From positions 24,242,001 through 24,306,000 of the forward strand of contig OX485804.1 of the NCBI GenBank assembly GCA_950295325.1: 64,000 bases of DNA, written 5' to 3'. Positions 1 through 13,100 of this stretch are shown piece by piece. Position 1 is the stretch's first letter. Each line of letters begins with the position of its first letter. This DNA is from Polytrichum commune (lineage: Eukaryota > Streptophyta > Polytrichopsida > Polytrichales > Polytrichaceae). The notes beneath the pieces are model-generated. The model did no database searches, had not been told where the DNA came from, and saw only the letters and a list, made by a program, of their open reading frames with translations. A program made the translations under genes and the position numbers.

Positions 1-2159
1 GCTAGGAGATATGGCACTTTGAGTGGGGCGTTGCCTAAGGACAACAACATGGGACAACAGTGACCGGGGAATGGCGCCCAGGATTGCCAAGGGTTAAACA
101 TGCGTAACTTCCTCAATACTTGACTGAATGTGGCAAGTGAGAGGTCAATCGGCATCTGCGCAAAGAGTTCATGTCAATAAAATGGTTGCTTGGTAGCATT
201 AGAGATCATGGGAAGAAATTATGGTGGTCTAAAGTTGTTGGAGGCTTCTAGCCCCAGCGGCTAAGGGAAAGTGCCTACTTGGCCCCAACCCTTGTAGAAA
301 GACAAAAAATTACTTGACAGTGGGGTAGGGGCCCTGCTCAAAGTCCTAAAGGCTTATATGGGTGAGGCAGCTTTGTTGATGGACCCCACCCGGAGCATAC
401 TTGGCAATTTGCTATGGGTTGTTGTAGTGTTGTTTTGGCAACACGATGATCAACTCAAAAATGAACTTCCATGGATGGAAGTCCACATTAACCATTGGCT
501 ACCTAAGGGGAGAGTCCCAAATGCATGTGTAAGAGGTTTTGGTGACCAAGCCATGAGCTTGGAGGTCCGCAGTATTGGGAGCTAACCATGCATGTACGTG
601 GGATGTGCAAGGTAGCGTTTGTCGCACTTGCTAGAGTTGGAAAGTGGTCAAACTAAGTTAAGGAAAACTAACAAGGGTTGCGACAATGTATGTATCCAGT
701 TAAGAAATCAACAAACATGCATTCCGATAACCAAAGCAAGGGAGGTCATATTTTCAATCAGACTTCTGCACGTGTTCATGAATGTTGATTAGAGTGGTCT
801 TTATGAATTTTCAAGTAGCACCAAGTGTCAAATTTGATCCTCTTTAGTTGCCACCTAGTGATTGCAAGACAAGTAATGTGGCTTGATGATAAATAGTGTG
901 GGCCACATTAATTCAGATGTTTAGTGCGGTGGAAAACAATGCACATTGGAGTAGACACATGTTGGTGTATTTAAAATGTTTGGTGGCATACTTGTCTATA
1001 TAGATTTGGATGTTTGAAACTGACTTGGGATTCGTGGCACTCATGTTAGGGTTTTGATTTTTGATTTTTTTAAAAACTAAAAAAGATTCTATAGGTTTAG
1101 TTCATCCAACTTAATCTTACCAAACTAATTTGGGGTCTCTTATGCCAATTTTGAGGTCAAATTAGCTTATGAACAAAGTTCTAGATTGTAAGTGGTTCTC
1201 ATTGTTTTCCTTTTCAACTTACATGAGCACTGCAAAACCATGATGACCTTTGTGGTGCTAGTTTTTGTATTGGTTAAGCCTAAATAGGATACAAATACGA
1301 ACATGACTTCATATGACTTAGAAAAGTCCAACTAAGTAAGTATGAATAGGCTATTATTTTGAGATTGAAGAAAATAAAGACCAAAAAAACTATAGCCTGA
1401 TAGGAATGAATATAAACTTTGATATCTACACATTTGTTTTAGGAAGTATTCATGGCTAAAAGTTCAAGAAGAGAGCCCAAATTGTAATTCTCATGATATC
1501 GGCACTCTACTGCATTTTCTAAATTTTGATTTGAATTCATTTCCAAGCCCACATTTTATCTTAGTGCATTTATGCATGAGACGTACTTGCAAGTCAATTG
1601 TCTGGTGCTCAAAGTAATCATTGCATCCATAATGATTTTATTAGTTTGCAAAGTATTGTATCCCATTTCAATATTGAAGTATTAACTGGGAACTAATTTA
1701 TCGAGCCAGCAAGGAGTGATTCCTTGGTTGTGTTTAGCATAATTTAATTTTTTTTAAACATCTTCAGCTTGTACAACATTCTAATTTAGAGTTTTTTTTA
1801 GAAACAAAAAACAAAGGATTCTCTCATACCCATCCTTAACTATAAATGAAAAAATATGTACTTCATAGGGGCTATTTTACTTTGAAGCCTTTTCAAAAAT
1901 TTAACCCACATGAATTCAAATACTCCTACTTTTGATTGCACGTTGCCAACAAAAACTTGGGGAGTGCATCCCCCAGGGCCCAAAATAATACTCCCAAATG
2001 GCTCCCCATTAACACACTCTTCAACATCATTATAATTCTTGTGATCACCATCTATTACTCCTATCTCAATGCTCCATACCTTCAAACAAACTCGCCTTAC
2101 GCAAACATTGTGCACCACATATTCTCCTTAACAACCCAAGGATAGATAAAACATTTGTG
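1..2159. other. No recognisable gene
   Basis: AT-rich sequence with only short chance reading frames. I see no conserved domain, terminal repeat or target duplication here. No reverse transcriptase motif is visible upstream of the decayed retroelement that begins near 2,160, although the 5' limit of that copy is uncertain. Confidence 0.5.
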
Positions 2160-4035
2160 ACCTCATCACAATTCCCCATCTAACCCTGCACACATAAGAA
2201 TTTACCCCGATAAGGACATTATCACCTTGGAACCATCCATCCATATACATCCTCCCTACGCACAAATCCATGATATCAAGGCTCATTTGAAGCATCCATG
2301 GCTCTCACATGTCTCATGTTGCTATTGCATCACATCGCTCCCACCCACCACCATCCCTTAATCCTCACTAGATGGACTTCAAAATTGAAATCTCATTGAT
2401 CACACAATGCTAAATCAACTTTTACTTAGACAACCTCTAGTCCATATCTGCCCCATCAAATATCACCACTCCCTCTTTCCAACATCATTCTTCCGCTACT
2501 CAACACATTCCACCTCACAAACTCTTATTTCTCATCATCCTTTGCATGCCAAACCCAATTTACTCCCATTTACTCTCCACATCAAAGGGATCAATTGATT
2601 GGCTTTCTTGGTCCAGCATTCTCCCATCAATGGCTAGGCAATAGTTACGCACATATTCCCAACACCCACCTTCTTCCTTACGTTTTAAAATGGGCCAAAA
2701 TATCTTCCCAATTACACCCTAATAACCTCGTCATCCTCACTCTATCCCACGAAGATTGGTTTCAAAATCCACCCAATTTTCTTAAACATGACAATATACA
2801 ACATCTTATGGCCATTCCACCACTCACAATTCAATAGTTCCCTTCACTAGACTTCTCCCCTTATTATACCACTAGAGAACCTCTCTTTCAACTATATGCA
2901 TCCATGACCGCCAAACTCTACCATGCGAAGAATTATCTCAACCCTCCTTGCCCCATCAAATCTCTAAGTCACTTCCCCCACACCCACCCTACCACGAGAA
3001 TTTCCTCAGCAACACCCATTACTTATTGTGCAAATTTGTGGTCCCACATCCTTCCCCTGCAAGTCTCATCACAACTACTAGTCCACCCCCACCACTCCTT
3101 ATTACATCATTATTATGCGCCCCATTAAATTTCCGCAAGTAAATGCTTATTGTATAGATAAATCATCCACAACTCCCGATAACAAGGGCAATGGCACTAT
3201 TTTAGGTCATGACATCTATAATGGCCCTTCTTACACCTCAATAGCAACCAAACCCCATGCTAATTCCAATACCATGCAATCTAAATTCTATGCCCTCCTC
3301 CCCATTGTACAACACACTCAACATGTCCTTCATGGTAATTTTTTTACATAGTACAGTCCTAACAACATTTACCTTCTTACAAACCATATTTGGCACTCAT
3401 CACGCCAACATAACCATCTTCACAAGTTACTCTTGCCATCATTATTACACACATCCACACAACATCGCACAAAGTTACCATACAAAAGTGTGCACACACT
3501 AACATCTACAATAACAATGAAACACACAAACTAGCAAAAGTATAGGTTCCATCAGTGAAGTTATCTCAATGATCCCCTTTCACCTCATTGTTCATTGATA
3601 TACCCTACCAGTTTGTTCCATTCCCACCTCCACCCAACATGACGGTTCCATCTTGAACCTTAAAGTATATTGAAACACAACACCTTAGGTCTATGATATC
3701 ACATTCTACCCTCAAATAAACGTGTGTCACTAAATGGTTGGATAATGAAGATATACACCTCCAACGGTCACATCTCTTGTGGAACCCCAAAACTACGTCA
3801 AATGCTCAAATTACCCAAACACTTAAATTTTGATGAGGGCAATTCATGGGATATTCCCATAAATAAAAAATCTTCAACTCCATCATTTCCTCTCTTTGTA
3901 ATCTTTACTAACCGACACAAAATGGCAATTGTTTCACCTTCTATTAATATTGTTGCACCAATAAACACACTAATAAACACACTAATGACTTACAAACAAA
4001 TAGATGCAACAAAGCCATCACTAGTACAGATGAGG
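2160..4035 (+). pseudogene. Decayed copy of PCIF1-like / RNase H / endonuclease retroelement
   Basis: This is an old, frameshifted relative of the element at 40.0-42.7 kb, recognised by collinear translated blocks. At about 2,600-2,770 the frame reads GPAFSHQWLGNSYAH and later LSHEDWFQNPP, matching GTTFQHKWTGNGYAH and TDPDWYHN in the other copy (methyltransferase-like domain). At about 3,140-3,340 comes an RNase H start (YCIDKSS, then SKFYALLPI), and at about 3,480-3,535 the RNase H end (CAHTNIYNNNETHKLAKV against KAHTNISGNEQADKLAKM). At about 3,730 KWLDNEDIH matches KWLDNKDID, and near 3,840 GQFMGY matches GQYMGH. Each block sits in a different frame with several stops, so it cannot make protein. 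The endonuclease end is not visible. Finding two diverged copies supports a real dispersed family. Confidence 0.7.
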
Positions 4036-4935
4036 GGTTGTTTTCACACTTTCAATTTGGGCCAATTGACACGAATGTGGGGTGGCTCAAACTAGATGTG
4101 TCATTTGGGTGTCTCCTTGTAGATTGGGTCATTGCAAGGCCTCATCTCACTCATGTCAACTAGGTCACCTATGAATAATGTATCCTGACACTCCCGTACC
4201 TAGGTATTTACCATTTTAGACCATTTACCCATTTATCAGGCCCTTCTATATATATATGTATATGTTTTCCTTAGGGACCATATATATATGTATAATAAGT
4301 GTCTGTAGAGGTCCCGCACTTTGGGGTTTCTGCCCTTATTTTATAATCATTGACAGGTTTGCTCTGGAGCTTGCTATATATATATATCCAGCCACATGGT
4401 AATTCGCCTCCACCTTGTGTAACTCCTGGTGAAAGGGCGGACTTGGAAATGTTATCAACCTTACTTCATTAAACATAACATAGTCAACTTATAGAGCCGT
4501 CGTTAAAGTGACATCGTTTTTTTCCCGCATTGACGACCCTGTATTATGAGCACAAATAATACAAATAATACAAACATATTTAGTCATATAAGGAACCCTA
4601 AATGGAATTAAATGAGTCTTTTTGGGCATAATTATCAACCTTGCCTCATAAACAAGGACATAACAAAACAAATAAGATTATTGGAATTCAAGATTTATTG
4701 GGCCATAAAAACCCTACTAGTTTCTTCCATGAAAAATACATTTGCATATGAAGATATCATGCTTCCATCCTGTAACAGTGTGGTAGGTATATAGTTTGCT
4801 TTGGACTATGTATTCATATAAACATTTGGGGTACATTGAATTTTGAGTGATACATAATGTAATAAATGGTGCACCCAATAGTAGTATGCTTCTCTATCCG
4901 TAAACCTATTTATTGAATCGATAAACTCCTACTCT
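4036..4935. other. AT-rich spacer with TA runs
   Basis: No gene. Several short TA/TATG microsatellite runs lie between about 4,235 and 4,390. If the CACTA-type element to the right is complete, its left end should lie here, but I could not identify a convincing CACT-type terminus with a matching 3-bp target duplication. Confidence 0.4.
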
Positions 4936-7900
4936 TTAATGAATTGTTCTTGGTATATGTGGCAAAGCATCCACCAACGCTTTCTCAACCTCCTCCCCAT
5001 CCTCATTGCCCATGTCATTCACACGACAACGGGCACAATCGTGGCTATTCAATACACTTCGTTCAATTTCAGACTCCTCCAGGCCTATAAGTGGGTCTGA
5101 AGTCTCAGCTATTATCCGTCGCCCGCGTGCATCCTTCTGCAACACAACACTCCATAACGAATCGCCAAATTCCTCCACAAAAAATACCTGCAACAACCAC
5201 AATCCTTTAGCCTAACAACACCATGTTACTGTTGCAACTTAAATTTCCCAGGCTTGCACGGAAACAAATATTCCAGGAGATAGTCCACACACCTGTGACA
5301 CATGCGCAGGCAATACATATGGTGATATGTCATGTTCTTCTACTGAGTCCATCTGGGCCATCCATAACCCATGTGCATCCCGACTCACGTTCGACTCCTT
5401 GATCCAGTTCCCGATCATGATGGCCTTTGGTTTAGATGAATAATTAACAACTATTATTTCCCTCAAAGTCCCAACCCTTTCTAGATTGGCCATTAATATA
5501 CTTCGCTCCGCCACTGCCACGTTGCGGTCCACACCTCCTATGCAAGCAATACCCGTGTCGTTGGTTACGTGTGTGGCCATACCCCCCTGTGGAATTGCCC
5601 TATAGTGGTTGCCGTAAGCCCACATCGCAGTAAAGGTCCTTGCCCTTCTGAAAGGCTCTTGGCTCAAAGCCATCAACTCCCCATCCACCTCCTCGCCCAT
5701 GCTTATCTTCATTTTGATTGTTCTCCTTAACCATTCAGGGAATGGAGGGTACACCCGTTCTGCTTCCTCCTCGCCGTACAGTTCCACTAGTATCTTCAAC
5801 TCGTCGGCATGTTGCCTGTCATACATTGCACACTAGGCCATGTTATAGTTAACATAGGAGTGATTAAAGGCATCCAAATACATTGAAAGTGTTAGTTGTT
5901 GTTTCCTACCTTCGTAAAGTGAGCGTTGCGCTAGAGTGTCCCAACACATACTCGTGGATTTTTGACACGTCGGTTGCTGATAGTATTTTGTGCCTAGCTG
6001 CCCCTTCCACCACCTCCCCGCTCACTTTCAGGTCCTCCTCACTTTCCCACACCCTCCTGTTCATATGTGTGTGGGTCCCCAAATATTCTGTACAAAACCC
6101 AAGAGCTTCCATCCACATGTAACCATTAGCCATGGAGGCTTCAGGCCTCGCTTTATTCCTAACAAATCCTTTTAAAACTGCAAGGTATCGTTCTAAAGGA
6201 TAGCTCCATCGCCCAGTCACGGGTCCACAGACTGCTATCTCGGGCACTAAGTGCACTACCAAGTGTGCCATTATGTCAAACAGCGCGGGTGGGAAGCAAA
6301 CTTCTAGGATGCACAAGGTTTCCACGACATACTGTTGCAGGTCCTCTAAATCTCCTTTCACCTGTACTTTTGCACAAATACGGGTGAATACCTTCCCTAG
6401 TCTGATAAGAGCAGTTTGTTGGGCAGGTGGGATATTTCCCCTTATACATACATGAATTATTTGTTGTATCATGCAGTGGTAGTCATGGGATTTTAATCCC
6501 ATCAAAGTGTCTTTCTCTTTGTGCTTACCAAAGCTGGCCCCATATCCGGTTGGTGTCTTAATGGTACCTTTGTCATGAACTGGTCTTTCTCCATAGGGGT
6601 GAAGGCATATGGCGATGATGGTTTGAAATAATTCCCTTCAGCCCCTTTTTGTCGCAACCACAAGTCAGGCATGCAATTTGCTTCCTCCATGTCCCTTCTA
6701 CATGGCAAATCATCTTTCTCCCCAAACAAAAACTTCAAAATAGTCTCCGCCACATTTTTCTCTACATGCATCACATCAATTACATGTCGCACAGGTAGGT
6801 CCTACACATGTCCCACATCCATACCACATCCTTTAGTGCACATCCCTTTCAAAGTTCTCACCCTTATTTCAATGAACATATATAAATGAAAGTGGGAATA
6901 TTGACCTTCCAATATGGTAAGAGGAATAGTGACGGCACACGCTTCACCCCTGAAGCCACTGATGGATCCCCTTTGCCTGAAGCGGTCCCTCCATTCCTTA
7001 AAAACTCGTCCCTCATTGCCGCCCACCTTAAGTGCTTCATGCCCGTCATATTCTCTGGAGGCCCTCTAACCTCCACTCCTTTTGGAAATGATGCAATGTC
7101 GGATCGCCATGCATGGCCCATAGGGAGCCACCTCCTATGGTCTCCCCCATACACTAGTTTCCTTAGAGAACTAGAGTATCGCGCCAGGGTGCTCGGTCCA
7201 CATATAGGGCATGCCGCATAACCCTTGTTAGTGACCCCCGCCATCATTGCGTAGGCAGGAAAGTCACCAATACACCACAATATCATTGCCCTCAATGTAA
7301 ATACTACCTCTCTAAACGCATCCCAACATCTCACCCCAACCGTCCATAGAGTTTGGAGCTCCTCTACCATAGGTGCTAAAAACACATCGATGTTATCGGA
7401 CGTGATTGACTCCGGACCAGGAATTAACAATGTCATCATTACAAAGATTTTTTTGGTCGTTAGCCACGGAGGTATGTTGTAATTGAAAACACAAATTGGC
7501 CACACGCTATAGGTTGACCTCCTCTGGGCAAAAGGATTTACTCCGTCCGCGCATAGACCTAATCTTAAGCTCCTGGCTTCTGTTGCAAAATCACTTAAAT
7601 TGTTTGTTACATGTTCCCACTGGGGACTGTCAATGGGGCCTCTCATTTTACCATCCTGTGACTTGTTGGACTCGTGCCAGGTCATCAATGATGACAAGAC
7701 AGGTGTTGCAAACATTCGCTTTAGGCGGGGAATTAAGGGAAAATGGCGAAGCACTTTACAGGGTACCTTGGATTTCCCATGTAGGCGGTACCTGGGTTTA
7801 TGGCAGCTCGGACACTCGCTGGCTTCTCTGTTTAGGCCTCTAAACAATACACAACCATTTGCACAACAATGAATAATTTCATACCCTAGGCCTAGTTTTT

Positions 7901-8929
7901 TCAACATACTCGAAGCTGCTGCCTCTGAGTTGGGCAGTGAATTCGGTTGGGGCAGTATGACATGTGACAATACATGCAAAAGCTCGTTTATATATGCACT
8001 AGGGACTCCGTGTACTCTTCTACAATTCATAATAATAATAGTGGCCGATAGCATCGACACTAGTGAGCCAACAAATAGAGGAACCTTTGAAGCCTCGTAC
8101 ACTGGTGACAATAGTGGGTCAGTGCACTCATCATTGTTGCCCCCCTCACTATCACCGCAATCCTCCCCATCCTCTTCCTCCTCACTTGTCATGTAGTTGT
8201 CATCTTCTTCTCCACTATCGAAGGGGTCCTCGACAGCGGTATTGGCGGGCCCACCCACATTTGAATTGGCAGAATAGTACAAGCCGCTCGCTTCTTCATT
8301 AAGATTATCCCCGCCTTCTCCATCAACCTCTAGATTAACCATAGCCTCTTCGTGCAATGCCTCAGCAACAGTCATTATATCCTCCACAATTGTTGCAGGT
8401 CTGAAGTCAACATCCATTGGTGGTGGGGGTTGTTGTAAAGCATGTAAGGCCCTTCTCCCAAACCGCAACTCAATGTCGTTGTCCCATTCCACATTTGACT
8501 CATCCAAAATGTCATCCTGAACATTGGTGAAGCGGCAAATCACAAATTAGGGCCGATAATGTCTTCCCAACAGTAGGTTGCAATAGCTACAAATGGATGT
8601 AGGTGGCAGTAGGTGGCAGTATGTGATAGTAGCTACATGGTGATGTATTACACGCAGGTACAAACCTGGGCACTGCCCCGGAGCTCTGGTCGCCTTCCAT
8701 ACTGTAGATGTGAAGCTATAACATAGCGCATGAGGGGCCTGGTGTATATGCACAAGCGGCAAGGGCAATTGTAGCGTTTCCAGCCATTCTTGTGGGCTCG
8801 AATTTTGTCCCTGCAGAAAAGCTTGCGGTCACGCGACTTCATCCTATCTGGGTGGTTCAGTGGCAGTGTTTGCGACTCCATTTCTACACAACACCCACAA
8901 ATTTGAAGAGCCTGATGGCCTTCTTTCAA
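4936..8929 (-). pseudogene. TNP2-type CACTA transposase (Transposase_21, DUF4218), one frameshift
   Basis: This is the catalytic transposase gene of an En/Spm element. I infer five exons on the minus strand: 8929-8666, 8516-6906, 6801-5910, 5815-5293 and 5187-4936. Junctions have GT/AG ends and matching phases: 0, 0, 2, 0. Exon 1 has the cysteine-rich N-terminus (CPCRLC). Exon 2 has an acidic stretch, then the Transposase_21 block (CxxC zinc pair AACPIC, then LPYWK at its end). Splicing gives LPYWK-DLPVRHVIDVMHVEKNV, the family signature. Exon 3 carries DUF4218 (GLKSHDYH, RWSYPLERYL, VRNKARPEASMANGY). Exons 4-5 carry the DUF4216-like C-terminus (VLPAHVSQ-VFFVEEFGDSLW). The only clear lesion is a 1-bp frameshift near 6,566, just before the TPTGYGASFGKHKEKDT segment. 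No internal stop lies in the 537-codon exon 2. The true N-terminus is uncertain because the usual start of the transposase-associated domain is not visible. Confidence 0.8.
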
Positions 8930-9086
8930 TATGTATGTCGTGAAAGCTTCATATACAGGAGATCAACAATGCACCCACATACATAAATGTTCGTTTATTA
9001 ATGTTAGGAAAAATCCGACAACCACTTGACATACTTGCGATAACCAAGCAGCAATGTGGCATACACACAAACAACAAACTTCAAAA

Positions 9087-10094
9087 TTAATCCAGATCTG
9101 ATGAATCCCAATAAGGACAATCACTATATTCTTCCGCAGCTCTCATCCACTTCATCTGCCGACACCATTGCTCTATTTCGCGACGACTTGCGACCTCATC
9201 GGCTCGTGCACATCTCCAACTTATCCAACCCTCGTCATTGTCCATGACGTGCCTCCAATCCTTGTTCACAGACCTGAGGTCGTTCATGACCTCGTATATT
9301 GCATCGGAGCAATCCTCGTCAACGACATTGGGGATTATGCTACGCATCACTAGCAAATTGGTCAAGCCTGGTATCAAGCAGTTCTCCTCTCCAACTGGCT
9401 TGGTCCACTTACCGCGCCTGCAATGTGATGCGATACCTCGCAACATATATCCGACAAGGATGATGGTTTCCCATAAATGGGACAAGAAGAGAATGATAGT
9501 ATCCATCGGATTCTTGCCTGTCTGTGCGTTTCTTTGGAGGAGGTAGCGGCGAGAGTAATCTGGATCCACAGCATTGATGCGCTCGATGGGAGAGAGGACA
9601 AATTGGAGCGCACATCCATGCAATTGAGGATGTCTCTATCCACTAATTTGGATGTAGGGGCAAGAGCGGTGAGATCTTAAAGCGGACAAAACTATCCTAG
9701 TTGACACTAATCTCATCCACAGATATAACCCCGTTGCAGAAGTTGTGTATGGAAATGGATGTATAGACAGGAGGTGGCATATACCATCCACCGCCAATGT
9801 CATGCATTCCACATCCGGCATTGAACGAGCTCAATCCATAACCGGGGGATGTAGATCTACATACACACATGCGACCTTACCAGCCAGGCTGCCGAGAATG
9901 TCATCCTCCTGTGGGTCAACAACGTGTTTGGAGTTGGAGATCTCGGCGTCATGGGTTCCAGATTTACCTTTCACATTTGTGCATGTTGAGGACGCTGTCA
10001 TGCAGCGAACTCCAGATGCGGCAAGGAGAAATGTTGTATATTGCAAGGACCCATCTCCTGCAACACAAGGCAGGTCAAAAGTGAGTCCACACAA
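9087..10094 (-). CDS. Unidentified minus-strand reading frames inside the CACTA element
   Basis: I do not recognise this product. On the minus strand from 10,094 to 9,831 a frame carries VVDPQEDDILGSLAGK. After an apparent 1-bp shift near 9,840, a proline- and glycine-rich stretch follows (GGGWYMPPPVYTS). Then a 178-codon frame runs from 9,623 to 9,087 with tryptophan- and acid-rich sequence (WRHVMDNDEGWISWRC near its end). The composition looks coding rather than random. The position between TNP2 and the TNPA-like gene, on the TNP2 strand, suggests either a third element-encoded protein or 5' exons of the transposase transcript. Frame changes could be introns or decay; I could not fix splice sites. 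Confidence 0.3.
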
Positions 10095-10198
10095 CTCGTT
10101 TTTTGAGTCATATGGTTTGGGATTTGTGTTTAGTGCTCACTGAAATGGTGGTAACAATGTGACAGGGAAAACGGCCATGTAGTAGCAACTCGGTGTCG

Positions 10199-13100
10199 AT
10201 GGCAGATGCCGCACTGACAGGGAGTCTGGCATATTATGCTGAGGTGAGGAAACTTTTTATTTCGGGGCTTATCGATTGTTACACATGTTCATCATTCATA
10301 CTTTAACGAAATTTTGGGTTTACATTAAAGATGCAAGAAGGTGACTACATGGAGTCGAGTGGCACCCCAACCACCGGAACTCCCACCTTTGTGCGTGAGC
10401 GTAGAGGAAACTTTTTATTTCGGGGCTTATCGATTGTTACACATGTTCATCATTCATACTTTAACGAAATTTTGGGTTTACATTAAAGATGCAAGAAGGT
10501 GACTACATGGAGTCGAGTGGCACCCCAACCACCGGAACTCCCACCTTTGTGCGTGAGCGTAGCGGACCATCAAGGTCGGTTCTATTCCGATCACCTGGCG
10601 AAGAAGTTCCACCGGGTTACAGGGCAGCTTGGATTCCCATTCCACCAGAATCAAGGGAGAAGGCTCGTGTCGTGACGCCGTCCAATTCAAAATCCATAGC
10701 TGGGATCCCCCAAAGTGCTGCATCACAGGGTAGTTTGTGCATGTTGACGAAGCAGAGGAAGAATGCGAGGAAAAGAGAGCTAAGGAGAACCAACAATGTG
10801 TTCACAGATGAATTAAGGCGATCCCTAGCATCCGGTGGAACCCCCGTCATCAAACTTCCCTCAAATGAAGCGGGGATAATAACAAGTGGAAAATTCAGGT
10901 GGCATCAGGCCGTCAAAGCTGTGGCATATAGGGTGCTTGACCTCACAATCATGAATTGGGCACAACAGTCCAAAAGGGATGTCAAAAGGTTCCACAAAGA
11001 CCTACAAAAGGAATATAGTTTTGTGCCAGAATTGGGGCAACACTGTGTGGAAAAATACTTGAAAGGGCACTTGCGATCTTCCAGGGCAAGTTGGAAACAG
11101 GTGTGGGCTGACACAGGGGAGTTAGTGAAGCCACACAATTGCCCAATTGAAGTATGGGAAGTGTTGATCAAATGGTGGCCAACCACGGCTACGAAGGCAA
11201 CAGCTACCAACATGAAAGATATGAGAACGAAGGTAAAAAATCCACATCGCCTTGGAATGAAGAATTTGTTTGAAGTCATCGCACTGGAGGAGGTGAGTGG
11301 AACTGCGGGATATGGAGTCAGTGCAATGGAAGTTTGTGGGCATAGGGTGTACCGATAGTAATAAATCTAACTCAAACCTAAACCATGTTAATATCTATCT
11401 GTTTTGGCATAGGCTCATGATGCACACTCCCCTGAAGTCGTGAACTACAACCAGTTAGTGGACTGACTCCACCGGTCCATTTGCAATAAACTAGCAATTA
11501 TACCCTAAACAATGCATGAAATATAGACCATTACAAGCTCTAAGATATATATTAGACTTGTTGATACAAACAACCATTACTTTCAATAATGGGCGGGGTC
11601 TATGCCCTTGTTTGTTATAGCATGCCTTAATGTGAAAGTTCTAAAATGTTATATATGCACGAGTTATTATATGGCTTGTTACATGTTGGATATTGGTTGA
11701 TCATACATGTTGATGCAGGGTGGTAAAGGGAAGACAACATGCACCGATGAGAATGGGGAGGACTACTCTTCATACGAATCAGAGGCAGAATCTGACCATG
11801 ATAGCTTGACACGCGATGACGATGACATGGAGGTGTGGAAGTCCCTAAACTTTTGTCATTGTGGACTTTAGATATTTAGAGGCCACATTTCAATATATCT
11901 TTCCCATGAACATGGTACTGGGCTCTAAAATGTTTTACGTGGAGTGGCAGGTAGACTTGCAAGGGAGGAATGGGTCTAGAACATGTATGAAAATATTCGA
12001 CCTATTGGCCCATTTAGTGGGCAAGGTGGAGGGAATGGAGTCAAAGATGGAGCAAATAATAAAAGAATTGGAGCAAAGCAAAATAGGTAAGGGGCCTTGG
12101 CATGCATGTGGCCACAAGGAAAATGCACATGAGGACAAAAACCGTGAGGTGGGGAAGAAGGTTGGAGAGGGGGATGGTGACGTAAGCAAAGGCGATGGGG
12201 TTGAGGTAGGACTGGGAGAGGAAGGAGCGTATGAGGTTATAGGGAATGGATGCCATAACTCGGTTAGAAGTAGTTAGAGGAGAATGTATGGGGAGGCACA
12301 CAATGTAGTGGGGGATGGTGGGGGAGATAGGCACAATACCCCACCTGTTGGACGGGTGGCGATGCATATGGATAACACCGTGGCCATTGGGAACATCCAT
12401 GCATCACATGAGAGATTGGCCAACAACACAACAGTTTGTTTAGATTCATGCCTTTTGCAAGACGAAACGGATGACACTGATGAAACAGAATTACCAGCGA
12501 CTCCACTGGAACTACGGGACCACCTGCTTTCTATATACGGGGGTACTCAGGGTGGAGGCATGATAGCAAAAGGTGGGCAATTAGTTGGTGTGAACGCTCG
12601 GCAAGTACGTGGCACATGGATGCAACGGACAGATGAGAACCAAGCAGTAGAGGCTCCCAACAGGCCAGAAGATGTAGAGTACCTTGTAGCTCCCTCACAA
12701 ATGAAAAAGGGGAAGTCTACGATGTGGCCAGTGTACAAACAGTTAGTGGCATAGAGTCCAATTAGTGGCAGTGGCCTCGCTACAGTATTGACACCTGGAT
12801 GGTCACAACCCACACCTAGTCAAGTTTATGGCCAGCAAATGGATGCTCCGTGTGCAAACAATCGTGGCTCAAACAGGGCATTTGCAACACCAAACCCTGG
12901 AACATTTAGCGGTATGCCCAATCTTAATTGCCCACCACCAGCGGGCGAAATGAGGATGGAAGTTGAAATTGGTACACATCACGACACACAATATGGGTAT
13001 GGGAAAATCCAAATGCCAGGTGCCACTCCCAATATGGTTGGATACAATGGTGGCAAAGTTGGAAAACGCACAACAACAAGGATGCCGGACATCAAACCGA

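Noticed and set aside
6886-7221. Plus-strand frames opposite the TNP2 gene
   Set aside because: They are shadows of the minus-strand transposase exon, whose conserved motifs fix the coding strand.
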